Shown in pieces: positions 23,091 to 33,917 of a DNA stretch of 64,000 nt. The position numbers and the translations under genes were made by a program. The notes under the pieces are model-generated. The model was not told the DNA's origin. It saw only the letters and a program-made list of their open reading frames with translations, and did no database searches. The number at the start of each line of letters is the position of its first letter. Position 1 is the first letter of the stretch. Source of the stretch: Mimachlamys varia (lineage: Eukaryota; Mollusca; Bivalvia; Pectinida; Pectinidae); assembly GCA_947623455.1 (NCBI GenBank), contig OX392533.1:36992729-37056728 (forward strand), in the 5' to 3' direction.

Positions 23091-24534
23091 ATCCGTAATT
23101 CTTCTCGTTTTCTAAATCCCACCAATTTTCTCTTGTGTCATCACTGTAGCTGACGTCGTCTCGATCATATTCGCGCGATCGGTTATATTTGCCATCAAAT
23201 CCGTGCGAGCGGTCGTATTTATGATTATACTCGCGCGAACAGTCATATGTGTTGTCATAATCATGTGAGCGGCTATACATGTCTGGTGCATTCCAGTCAT
23301 CGTCATTACGGTATCGGTCGTCCTGGTAAGTATCACGTGTATTGTATGGTTTGCGAGATGCCGTTTCGCGGTCGTAGCGCGACGATTCACGCGTTTGGAA
23401 TCCCGAGTTCCATCTTGAATCAGGTTTGCGTTGTTTTGTTGTTATTGTTGCTTTTTGTCGTTGTTTGATCCATTCGTCACGATTCATCCATGGCCGACAA
23501 GAGATTCCCTCCGGCCAAAAGTCATTGCTTAGCAGGATGTTTGAATTATCTGCATTTACATTGAGTTTGGCAGAGCGTGAGTCCCCCCTGCTTTTGAAGA
23601 GTATAAGTTCTGTTACACTGATTCCCTTTTCAACAATATAGTTTGTAATTCCAGCCTCTGTTGACTCGCTACCAATACCGGATAAGTAGAATCTATCAAT
23701 TCGTTTTCTTTTAACTCCAACAAATACGTCAGTTGGTGGACCACCATGTTTTGCGCGTACGGGTTTTTGATAATTCGCGTTGGATGAACTCATGTGAGTG
23801 GGCCTGGTGTTTAGGTTAGTCGTAGATGACTTTAATTTTGAACATGGCTTGTTCGAGTTATTCACCTTCATTGGAACCTTTGGGCTGTTCCTAACTATGT
23901 CAGACAGTTTGTTTACTCCAGCTATGTTACCGTTAGATCCGTTAGGTGTACCCGAGTTGATATCCGAGGCGTTATGAATGACCGGTGACTGTTCCGCTTC
24001 GCTAGACACGACAACGCTAGTAGTTTTACCTGTAGATTCTCTACGTGTACTGGACGTGTTACCTGTGCGGACGGGGCTCTGGTCGAGGGAGTTTACCGGC
24101 TCAGGTGAGAGCGACGTTTCGTTGTTCGGTTGGGTCATTGCAGATAAGCTAATCGAGTGGGGGCCTTGACCATCATACGTTGTAATTGCTGTTTTAAGTT
24201 CCCTAATGACATTACAGAGTCTATCATTTTCAGTTTTCATGGTTTCTATTTCAATTATTAGACGCTTTTCGGATTGTATCCGGTCCTTTAACACTTTTTC
24301 AATCTCGCCTAATCGCTCTATCACGATGTGTATTGGTTTTCCTAAATTTCCAGTTTCACTCGGTGATATCAGGTTTTCGGTTGAAATGTTCAGTAATATA
24401 ACCGCACAGTTACCTTGCAAGCAACGTGCTGAAAACTGAAAATTACCAGCTTTCAAAAAATTGCAGAACAGTATTCGAAAAATTGAATGTCTTTGTGATA
24501 TCATTACTTTCCCATCAGAATCAAATTGTCTCAT
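23071..24534 (-). CDS. LINE ORF1, 5'-truncated and fused to host intron sequence
   Basis: The open frame has 487 codons, but the first 40-odd (upstream of about 24404) are host intron of gene copy II, so the true ORF1 start is missing. The element part has a coiled coil (around EIEKVLKDRIQSEKRLIIEI), a Ser/Thr/Asn-rich linker, a region starting VFVGVKRKRIDRFYLSGIG like the nucleic-acid-binding domain of many invertebrate ORF1 proteins, and a charged tail with repeats such as SREYNHKYDRS and SREYDRDD. Such proteins bind element RNA. This copy is unlikely to be expressed normally. Confidence 0.75.
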   Translation of the reverse strand: MRQFDSDGKVMISQRHSIFRILFCNFLKAGNFQFSARCLQGNCAVILLNISTENLISPSETGNLGKPIHIVIERLGEIEKVLKDRIQSEKRLIIEIETMKTENDRLCNVIRELKTAITTYDGQGPHSISLSAMTQPNNETSLSPEPVNSLDQSPVRTGNTSSTRRESTGKTTSVVVSSEAEQSPVIHNASDINSGTPNGSNGNIAGVNKLSDIVRNSPKVPMKVNNSNKPCSKLKSSTTNLNTRPTHMSSSNANYQKPVRAKHGGPPTDVFVGVKRKRIDRFYLSGIGSESTEAGITNYIVEKGISVTELILFKSRGDSRSAKLNVNADNSNILLSNDFWPEGISCRPWMNRDEWIKQRQKATITTKQRKPDSRWNSGFQTRESSRYDRETASRKPYNTRDTYQDDRYRNDDDWNAPDMYSRSHDYDNTYDCSREYNHKYDRSHGFDGKYNRSREYDRDDVSYSDDTRENWWDLENEKNYGYAKNSS

Positions 24535-24639
24535 ATTTTGTTTTAAAATATTAATTTTGTTTTGTATGGAAATGGAAAATGAGATTAAAGTAATTTAAGA
24601 TTCAATAAAAACCTTAAAACGGAACATCCAACCCTGAAA

Positions 24640-25358
24640 AAAGCATTTGAACTACAGATAGATTTATTTGGTAAAACATTGCATCAATACATAAAAGTTC
24701 AGTACATTTACAATACAATACAATACATGCTTTACCAGGATAACACAGAAAAGTCAGAGACTTATTTCCACTGTGGTCCTTAACATGAAACACAAAGTAC
24801 AAACATTTTACATGTAATATAAAATACTTATCACAAGCTAATACGCGTTTAAAGTATATCACAGATTCATACAATAATTATCACAGTAAATAAATATCTG
24901 TGGTGTTATCACAAGTTTGAATTATATTTTAGATTAATTATCACCAAACATAAAAGATATATATTCTTTTATAAAGATATTCATCGGAATTTTTGGTATA
25001 ACAATTAGGTACTGGTGAACTAGGTGTATGATAACCACCAAATGTAGTCATTTCTTAATAAAAACCTATGTAGAAAGGACATTGTATGAGCTAAGCTTAT
25101 GAGCTTTGTTTTAAGAACGCTTTTACTTTTTTCTTAAAGTTGATTTTGTTGGTAACAGACCTGATATTAGAAGATAAATTATTCCAGAACTTAATTCCAT
25201 TGTAAAAAAATGTTTTTGATTGCTGGCCTTTTGCACAAGGAACCAAAAAATTGAAAGGAGAGCTCCGCGTGCTGTATCCATGGCGTTCACTGACTCGGTT
25301 GAAATGTTCAGTAATATAACCTGGACTGTTTTCGTGAAAAACATTAAAATTCAACTCC
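24640..25358 (-). mobile_element. 3' fragment of a second LINE in copy II
   Basis: On the minus strand an 87-codon open frame (25360-25097) reads like the extreme C-terminus of a LINE ORF2, with HGYSTRSS, FNFLVPCAKG, FFYNGIKFWNNLSSNIR and FKKKVKAFLKQ. The host sequence AATTTAAAAGGTAG resumes at about 25359. A short ACAAT repeat occurs near 24711-24725. The left boundary is approximate. It is unrelated to the intact LINE except for a 27-bp identity at 25295-25321. Confidence 0.7.
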
Positions 25359-25961
25359 AATTTAAAAGGTAGTATAGTTAATTCATTATGGGATATCGGG
25401 GTGAATGTCGATGAGTGACAATGTTTTTATTCATTTATTTATTTTTCTTTTTTACAGAGATGATAACGCAATCGACAATGTGATTCCAATGAAGAACAGC
25501 CGTCCTATCAGAAACCCATCCCCGGGGCCCCGGGACCAGCTGCTTCCCAGTATCTTCCCTGCAAACAAGAGGCGTCGATCCCCTCTCGTCAAACGCGGAA
25601 GAGTTATCGCCCCTATGTGTGGATAAAGTCACGATTTTGCTATCAGACATCATATGTGAAATCTGAATGATAATACTGCTATTATTTTTAGTTATTAGCA
25701 TCTGAATAATTTGTTTCCTATTAAATTTACATCAGAGTGTTACTGCTAACATCTGCATTGTTTTATTTATTCGTACGAAATTGATTGAAAAAATGGACTC
25801 TTGTTGAAATCATGATTTGAACATGTACAGTGCTGGACAATTTATAAGTAATCATGGTCGTAATGGAGAAGGTATGGGAGCTCGAGTTGTTAATTGATTG
25901 TTATGACTACTTACATATATTTACAATATATATTTTATCTAGTGAAACGTTAAAAATTGTG

Positions 25962-25967
25962 AATAAA
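25962..25967 (+). promoter_or_regulatory. Possible polyadenylation signal AATAAA of copy II
   Basis: It is in the same context and at a similar distance from the stop as in copies I and III. Confidence 0.4.
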
Positions 25968-26207
25968 ATATTCCAAATTTTACATCACAGCGTTTCGTTT
26001 TCTATTTTATTTCTACACTAACCAAACATTTTGATATGTCGTTTAAAAAGAAACGTTTCGGGAATGGAATACGAACTCGATATCTGAATGAAACAAATGT
26101 AGTTTTATCTTATGTGGACATACAACGTCATGAAAGGTTTATTTCATTCACAGCAGACATTTTGAAAAAAAAAAAAATATTACGCAAAAAATTCACGATA
26201 GACGTAC

Positions 26208-28020
26208 AATTAGAAATACAACAGACGAACACACAGAAACACAACAGACGTGCACACAGAAATACAACATACGTACACACAGATATACAAGACGTACACA
26301 CAGAAACACAACAGATGTACACACAGCAATACAACAAAAGTACATACAGAAATACATCAGACATACACACAGAAAAACAACAGACGTACATGCAGAAATA
26401 CAACAGAAGTGCACACAGAAAACAACAGACGCACAAACACAAATACAACACACGTACACACAGCAATACAACAACCGTACATACAGAAATACAACAAACG
26501 TACACACAGAAATAAAACACATGTTCAAAAAGTAACACAACTGACGTACACATAAACACAACACACGTACACACAGAAAACAACAGTCGAACAAACAAAA
26601 ACACAATAGACGTACACACAGCAATACAACAGACGTTCAAACAGAAAAACAACAGACGTGCACACAGCAAACAACAGATGTACAAACACAAATACAACAA
26701 ACGTACACACAGAAATATAACACATGTTCAAAAAGAAATACAATAGACTTACACACAGAACTACAACAGACGTACACACAGAACGACAACAAACGTTCAA
26801 AAAGAAAAACAACACACGTAAACACAGAAATACAACAGACGTTCACACAGAAACCGAACAGACGAACACACAGAAATACAACAGACGTACACACAGAAAT
26901 ACAACATACCTGAAGCGAAATACAACAGAAATGCATACAGGAAACAACAGACGTACACACAGCAATACAACACACGTACACACAGCAATACAACACACGT
27001 ACACACAGAAACCGAACAGACGAACAAACAGAAATACAAGAGACGTACATACAGAAAAAAAACAGACATGCACACAGCAATACAACAAAAGTACATACAG
27101 AAAAAAACAGGCATACACTCAGCAATACAACAGGCGTGCACACAGCAAACAACAAACGTACATATAGAAATACAGCAGACGTACATGCAGAAATACAACA
27201 CACGTGCATACAGCATTACAACAGACGTACACACAGAAAACAACAGACGTACAAACAAAAACACAAAAGATGTACACACAGCAATACAGCAAAAGTATAT
27301 ACCGAAATACATCAGACATACACACATCAATACAACAAACGTACATACAGAAATATAACACATGTTCAAAAATAAATACAACAAACGTACACACAGAAAT
27401 ACAACAGACGTACACACAAAACTACAACAAACGTTCAAAAAGAAAAACAACAAACGTACACACAGAACTACAACAGACGTACACACAGAAATACAACAGA
27501 CGTACACACAAAACTACAACAAACGTTCAAACAGAAATACAACACACGTACACACAGCAACACCACAGACGTACACACAGAAATACAACATACCTTCACA
27601 CAGAAATACAACAGACGTACATACAGAAAACAACAGACGTACATACAGAAACACCACAGACGTACACACAGAAACACAACAGACGTACAAACAGAAACAC
27701 AACAGACGTACATACAGAAAACAACAAACGTTCAAAAAGAAAAACAACACACGTACACACGGAAACCGAACAGACGTACAAACAGAAATACAACAGACGT
27801 ACATACAGAAAACAACAGACGTACAAACAGAAATACAACAGACGTACCTACAGAAATACAACAGACGTACAAACAGAAACACAACAGACGTACATACAGA
27901 AAACAACAAACGTTCAAAAAGAAAAACAACACATGTACACACAAAAACCGAACAGACGTACAAACAGAAATACAACAGACGTACCTACAGAAATACAACA
28001 GACGTACATACAGAAACACA
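26208..28020. repeat. Large 22-23 bp minisatellite array after copy II
   Basis: It uses the same unit and block order as 13213-15240 but is about 0.2 kb shorter, with several blocks missing between about 27440 and 27700 relative to array I. Both flanks (the CGAACTCGATATCTGAAT side and the TTCGAAGGAAAAATTACG side) are shared with array I. Long frames on both strands follow from the repeat structure. No such array follows copy III. Confidence 0.85.
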
Positions 28021-29120
28021 ATCTTCGAAGGAAAAATTACGTTTTGACGTCAAATGGTGCCATTATTTTGGATTTGTTTGAATGATTATTGTCTGGCCTA
28101 AAATTATACAAATCATTAATGCTAAAATAGAATACGATATATTTTACTTCCATGATGATGTAGGTCATTTACTAGTCAGCAAGTACATTGTAATAACATC
28201 TTTTCTTGCCTTCATACCATCAACATGTATCTATTGGTCGTTATTTCATTACTGGCATTTTAATAAATAAATGCTCATTTTCGACTAGACATGTATTGTG
28301 TTATTATTTGGCAAAAAACAGAGCAGAGTAAATCCTGTGTGTTATCATGTGTGTATTTAGGTTGTCGGCATGCTAAACACGAAGGTATAAACCCATCTTT
28401 GAAATACATACGTCTCTGTTATTATCAGCACTTCATGTGTAATCTTCCACTTATCTTGATAATAGAGCCAAAATTACTATTTGGAAGTAACCTCTTTAGC
28501 ATTGAATACGCCTTTTTATGCTGTTTGAACAGAAAGAAAAGAAATTGATTAAGAAAAAGGGAGAGACTAGAAAGATGTAGGAAGGAAAGAACAAGCGTCT
28601 TAAAATTGTGTCTTTTTTATTTTTATTTAAACAAATTTTATTTGTATAAAATAAATACAATGTGATTGGGCACAAGTTTACTAACTTATATGAAGCCCTT
28701 TCCCGGAAAAGTTTAACAATATACATACATTTACAAAATGACATTTGACAATACACATACATATTTACAGGATGACATGGTTATTTAAGAGAGAGAGGGG
28801 GATGAGATAGAGAAAAAGAGGGAGAGAGAGATTTTCTTTGATATAATTTTTACATATTATGGGTAATCGTTTCCGACACCGACGGCAGAAGTTGGTATAC
28901 TAGTCACTATTCTAAACGTTCTTCTTGTACTAATGTTAATCACGTCTTAATTTAGTGTGTCTTCCGTAATAAACAATACTTGTGTTAATTCAAATAGTTC
29001 TTACGGCCTTTGAAATGTCCGTATACTCACTCCAGTATCACTTGGCGAGTATTTCCATGTTTAATTACTTGAAATCATTAAAAATGGCGACTTATTACAC
29101 AGTAATTACACGTTATGGAT
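28021..29120. other. Spacer between array II and copy III; no gene
   Basis: It is a near-identical duplicate of 15241-16340, including a slightly shorter GA-rich tract at about 28789-28831. No coding region is supported. Confidence 0.6.
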
Positions 29121-29169
29121 ATATCCGGATTTCATTCCGAGCAGGTTTTTGGAATCGCCATAGCTTTAG

Positions 29170-29246
29170 CCAATCAACAACAGTTTCCCGGTCATGTGAT
29201 TACTCAGCCAATCAAGAGAGCGTATTATCAATTGTTCGCTCACGTG
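29170..29246 (+). promoter_or_regulatory. Shared promoter block of copy III
   Basis: CCAAT boxes are at 29170-29174 and 29208-29212, and CACGTG at 29241-29246, upstream of the ATG at 29326. Confidence 0.6.
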
Positions 29247-29325
29247 AGTTTTAGCGGCGGTAGCTACGAAACGACGACATTTGTAGCAGCTGTCAGAATA
29301 TTCTCTCAGCAATTTTTGATCGAAA

Positions 29326-32300
29326 ATGGAAGCATCAAACATAAAGAAGGCATTACGCACGCACAGAATGGAAAGTAAGTGTATAAGTGACACAGAATTT
29401 GATATATCTCATGACTGACATTCATTATTTTGTGAATACGCTCAAATATATAAACCGAAGCTGAATAGACTTTCATTGCTCGATGTCATTGCATGTTTTC
29501 TGACATAAGCATAACATGTTAGAGATGGCTTTTTAGAAGCCTAATTAATATTTAAAGTTTACAAACATGCATGTTTCTAATGCATTCGACAACCTGTAAC
29601 ATATTTCATTTTTCTTTCAAGGTGTCAAATGTAACATCGATTTCACCGACATCAGTACGTTTGACATCGTTCCCACTCCCCCAAAGAGGCCGAAACCTGA
29701 AGCAGTCAGGCCACAAAGACGTCACAGAAGCCACGCCTACAAATTAAACACATACGAGGCAAAATATGGATGTTCTCAAGACTATGAGACACAAAAGACA
29801 CAACATGATGCTGGAAATGGTTCCGGTGATTTCCTCAAGACCGTTGACCCAGCATATCCCTGGTATTGCCCTACTCCAAGAACTGGAGACTCATCTCACG
29901 ACAGGGAGAGAAATGCTATTCATAAACAGACCACTTGCAATGGTAAATATATATTGTGAAAATCTGTTCGTCTGACTAACTTGTAAATCAATTTTTTTTA
30001 TAAATATTTCAAATTTCAAAAAGGATTTTTATTTTTACTTTTTCATTCTTTCTTATATAACTGTTTGTTTGTTTCTTTTAATTCTAGCTCTAGAAACAAC
30101 TTCCAACGACAGGTCGACAAACTCTTCTCGCAAACAACCAGTAAATGACAAGTATGTATTTTTTTCCATATAATATGTGTGTTTGGGGTGGGATTAAGCA
30201 TACAATTGACAAAGATTGTAGTTTTTTTTAAACACGTCTGACTTAAATAACTGTGCATATCACTAAGCGCTGACGAAAACGTTCAGTTTGTACTAAATTT
30301 TATGGTAGGTAATGTGAAAGAAAACGGAACATCGTCAAAAATTCGGTCTAGATATAGATCTATACATGTTCTCAAACTTAAGTATACAAACGACTGTTCT
30401 ATTTTTAGTCCAATAAGGTACCCAGCCCCTGGACCCAGAGAACAACTGGCACCAAGTCCCTTTCCAGTAAACAAGAACAAACTGGCCCCTGTGGTTGACC
30501 CCAGGAAGAATACTCTACCAAAATGTGCTCGTGCTGGCCCACGTCCGGTCAAGGCCAAACACATTACTGTTCACAAAGAAAGTAAGTCAGTGTCAATTTA
30601 TTTCATTTTTTTTAATAAATAATTTCTCGTTCTTTTGACATTTCACCTGTTTCCATTCCTTGTTTTATTTTAGATTTCGTATCTAATTTTATCCTTCATT
30701 ATTTTTTCCGATCGGAATTTAGACAATTTCGAGAAAAAAAATTAACCTTTTGACTATGATTAGTTGATTATGCATTTTAGACCAAACGGGCCCTAATATT
30801 CGACCTAAAACATCGAAAATAAAGACTCCCCCGATAATTGATGTTTTTTTATTAGTTTTCGGAGTTTGGGTTGTTTTTGTTTGTTTGTTTGTTGGTTTTT
30901 TTTTGTTTATTTATGCATGAGTTTGTATTTTGTTTGATTTTTTTTATAAGATTTAAAGACCACGGTTACCGATCAGCCGACAAGATTGTGTCTGCCTGAA
31001 GCTGTTTACAACCCAAAGTATGTAGTTTCAGATATTTTACGTAAACTAAATTAATCATGATACTATAGTTATTATCAATAATGATGATAATATTAGTGGC
31101 GATATGGTAATGGTCAGTTAAAAATAATAATTCTTCGATGTTTTCTGGACTTTCCTGAAAAAATATTGTAAATGATAAACAGTACATTTTGGTTCTATCC
31201 TCAGCCCAATAAGGTACCAAGCCCCTGGACCCAGAGAACAACTGGTGCCAAGTCCCTTTCCAGTAAACAAGAACAAACTGGCCCCTGTGGTGGACCCTCG
31301 GAAGAATGCTGTACCAAAATCTGCTCGTGCTGGCCCACGTCCGGTCAAGGCCGTTCATATGCCTGTCTATTGTGAAAGTAAGGCGCTGCTTTTCAGATTT
31401 GATATACTGGTATGCAGTTTCTTTTGACATACAAGTAATTAAATCCAAGTGTTAAACGATGGTCATTCTCTCGAGGGCGCATTTTTTTTATACGTTACGG
31501 TTATGCTGTCAAATAATCAGGAACCGGCGGCACTTTCCGTAAAGTTGAAAAAAAAACACCGATTTGCTGTAAAACAGTGCAACATTATTTTTTTTTTATG
31601 TATCAAGGTCCGCATTGTAACATAGGGGCTCAGCACGGACCTATGTCACTATGAAATGATTTTCAGATAATAATTTTACCTCTCTCGAATAAAGCCCCTC
31701 CCATATAATTTATGTGTCCGATATATAGTAGTGGGAGGGGCTATATTCGAGAGAGGTAAAATTATTATCTGACAATCATTTCATAGTGACATAGGTCTGT
31801 GCCTAGCCCCTGTGCATTGTCATGTCATTATTGGTCAGAGTATGTTTTCCTTTGACAACGCCATCTTAGTTTGGATCCAAAACTGTTGAATCAAGAACGC
31901 GTTAATTTGCTTTGTGATTTTTCAATTCGTAATGTTTTTTTTTCAAACAGACATTTAACTAAAGATAAACTTTTATTACAGACACAGACTCCAGCTGTAT
32001 GCTTACACAGATGTACGGCTACAGGTATGTACAAGTTGTTACTTAGTATTTCAACAATGAATCAGATTAAGGTGAAAAAAAAAGATTAATTAAGTTTGTC
32101 GTCTGCTGCATAACATCTTGGTCATTTGCGATTGCCTAGAGACAGTAGCTGAAGGCTTGGTAGCTTCTTGGTCCGATATAAAGATATACTATCGGCCCGA
32201 TAATAATAATAAAAATAATGATAACAATAATAAGATCGGACTTAGAAGCTACGGACACAGCAGTTACCTAGACAGCAACGTGCTTAAAACTACAAATCAC

Positions 32301-32731
32301 CAACTTCCAAAACGAAAAAATTGAACGACTTTGTGATTTAATTCCAGATAAGAGTTTAGCCTACGTTTTCACACCAGAATCTAAATATTTCAATGTGATG
32401 TTATATATATATATTTTGAATAAAAAGGAAAATGAGATATACTTTACTTGAGATTCAAGACTTTTGAAGAAAATGCATATTTCCTTCAATTGAAAGGTTG
32501 GAATATTTCGGGGTGAATGTGCTTGAGTGACACTGTTTTTATGTTTGTAATTGTTTTTACAGAGATGATAACGTAATCGACAATGTGATTCTAATGAAGA
32601 ACAAACGTCCTATCAGAAACTCATCCCCGGGGCCCCGGGACCAGCTGCTTCCCAGTATCTTCCCTGCCAACAAGAGCCGTCGATCCCTTCTCGTCAAACA
32701 CGGAAGAGTTGTCGCCCCTATGTGTGGATAA
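29326..32731 (+). CDS. Modular basic proline-rich protein, gene copy III (8 exons, intact)
   Basis: Coding exons: 29326-29374, 29622-29942, 30088-30151, 30409-30581, 30951-31017, 31205-31377, 31982-32024 and 32563-32731. Lengths equal those of copies 0 and I, giving 352 residues and TAA. Changes relative to copy I include KRPKPEAV in exon 2, RKNTLPKCAR in the first module, PVYCE at the end of the second, and RNSSPGPRDQ with KHGRVVAPMCG in the third. The arrangement of three linker-plus-module exon pairs is unchanged. It is the last copy of the tandem series; similarity to the other 3' flanks fades near 33.16 kb. Confidence 0.78.
31621..31814. mobile_element. hAT-like foldback MITE in copy III, at a different site
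   Basis: The termini are CATAGGGGCTCAGCACGGAC and the inverse of TAGCCCCTGTG, the same family as 11024-11220. The flanks CATTGTAA and CATTGTCA differ from those in copy II. The position occupied in copies I and II is empty in copy III (around 31490), so this is an independent insertion in the same intron. Confidence 0.8.
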
Positions 32732-33043
32732 AGTCACGATCATCTGAAATCTGAATGATAATACTGCTATTATTTTTAGTTATTAACATCTGAATAATTT
32801 GTTTCCTATTAAATTTACATCAGAGTGTTGCTGCTAACAGCTGCATTGTTTTATTTATTAGTATGAAATTAATTGAAAAAATGGACTCTTGTTGAAATCA
32901 TGATTTGAACATGTACAGTGCTGGACAATTTATAAGTAATCATGGTCGTAATGGAGAAGGTATGGGAGTTGTTGATTGATTGTTATGACTACTTACAAAT
33001 ATTTACAATATATATTTTATCTAGTGAAACGCTAAAAGTTGTA

Positions 33044-33049
33044 AATAAA
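33044..33049 (+). promoter_or_regulatory. Possible polyadenylation signal AATAAA of copy III
   Basis: About 310 bp after the stop, in the conserved TATTCCAATTTTACATCACAG setting. Confidence 0.4.
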
Positions 33050-33847
33050 ATATTCCAATTTTACATCACAGCGTTTTGCTTTCTATTTTATTTCTACACA
33101 AGATCACGTTAACTTACCAACTGTTTTGATATGGCGTTAAAACGACACGAGAATCAAACACGTGCTGGATGACTTAATAAGAACTGATATGAAGTATTGT
33201 ATTTAAAGATAATTACTATTGCATGACATTGCCTTTATATTATACCCTGCCGAATTCAGTTGGCATCCATAGGGCCATGAAATCCACTTACCGGTTGCTG
33301 ACGTTATCATTATTATGGCGTCAAATTTTTGTGACGTTGGCATGGATAATTCTGACTCGCATAACCTATCGGAGAATTTGAGGGATTTTATTGGATCAGC
33401 AAAAATTAATATCTACAAGATTTTTCTATATAAAGTAATACATTTTTGATTTTTTAATGAATTTTTTAGGAAAAATATGGGTAAAAATCCCCAAAGTGAT
33501 CCCTGCGTTGGATACTGACCGTCCATGGGCGATGGCTGCTCTATTGAACAAGCATACTCGATAGATACATTCTTTGAGCTAAATGCTGAGAAATAAATAG
33601 TATCATTGGAATGAAAATTGGAACTCCAAAGAATATTAGTTTATATATTTATTCTTTAGGAGATGGACTAATTCTAAAGTGTTGAACTGCTATTAGTTGG
33701 CCTTCATAGGCAATTTGAATGCCAACTGGAAAAGGGCAAAGCACTTCATTGAAATTGCCTTTGTCCAGCTGGCATTCATATTTACTGAATGCTAACAAAC
33801 TGTTTGCTTTTAAGTTTTCTCAAATTATCAAAATAAAGTCCCCTCCC

Positions 33848-33917
33848 TTCCGGATATTAGGCTTGATTTTCTCTTCAAGTTTTGCCGAAAGTTACGTATA
33901 TTGGGCCTTTAAAGTCA
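33848..33917. mobile_element. Right-end fragment of the GGCCCAATATA MITE
   Basis: It matches the last 70 bp of 7322-7713, ending AAGTTACGTATATTGGGCCTTTAA. The left part is absent. Confidence 0.7.

Larger units (their letters stand above)
19427..24403 (-). mobile_element. Non-LTR retrotransposon (LINE), 5'-truncated, ORF2 intact
   Basis: The element is on the minus strand, with its 3' end at 19427-19461 made of a pentamer repeat (AAATC on the plus strand). It carries ORF1 (cut at its start) and ORF2, overlapping by 20 nt in different frames. It sits just inside exon 7 of gene copy II. The right junction near 24404 is host intron (CACAGTTACCTTGC), which in copy I lies about 640 bp beyond the left junction, so the insertion replaced that stretch. 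The complete ORF2 points to a fairly recent event. The clade is not assigned beyond APE-type LINE. Confidence 0.88.
16544..25626 (+). pseudogene. Modular proline-rich protein, gene copy II, exon 7 destroyed by LINE
   Basis: Remaining coding exons: 16544-16592, 16838-17161 (324 nt, one extra codon), 17308-17377 (70 nt, two extra codons), 17689-17861, 18237-18303, 18505-18677 and 25458-25626. The first six are open and correctly phased, and the last exon is intact to TAA. Exon 7 should begin after AG at 19421-19422, but only ATACA remains before a retrotransposon. Joining exon 6 directly to the last exon shifts the frame and reaches TGA after eight codons, so the third module would be lost. The first two modules could still be made as a truncated protein. 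A second LINE fragment lies in the same enlarged gap. It could be a pseudogene or a truncated variant. Confidence 0.75.
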
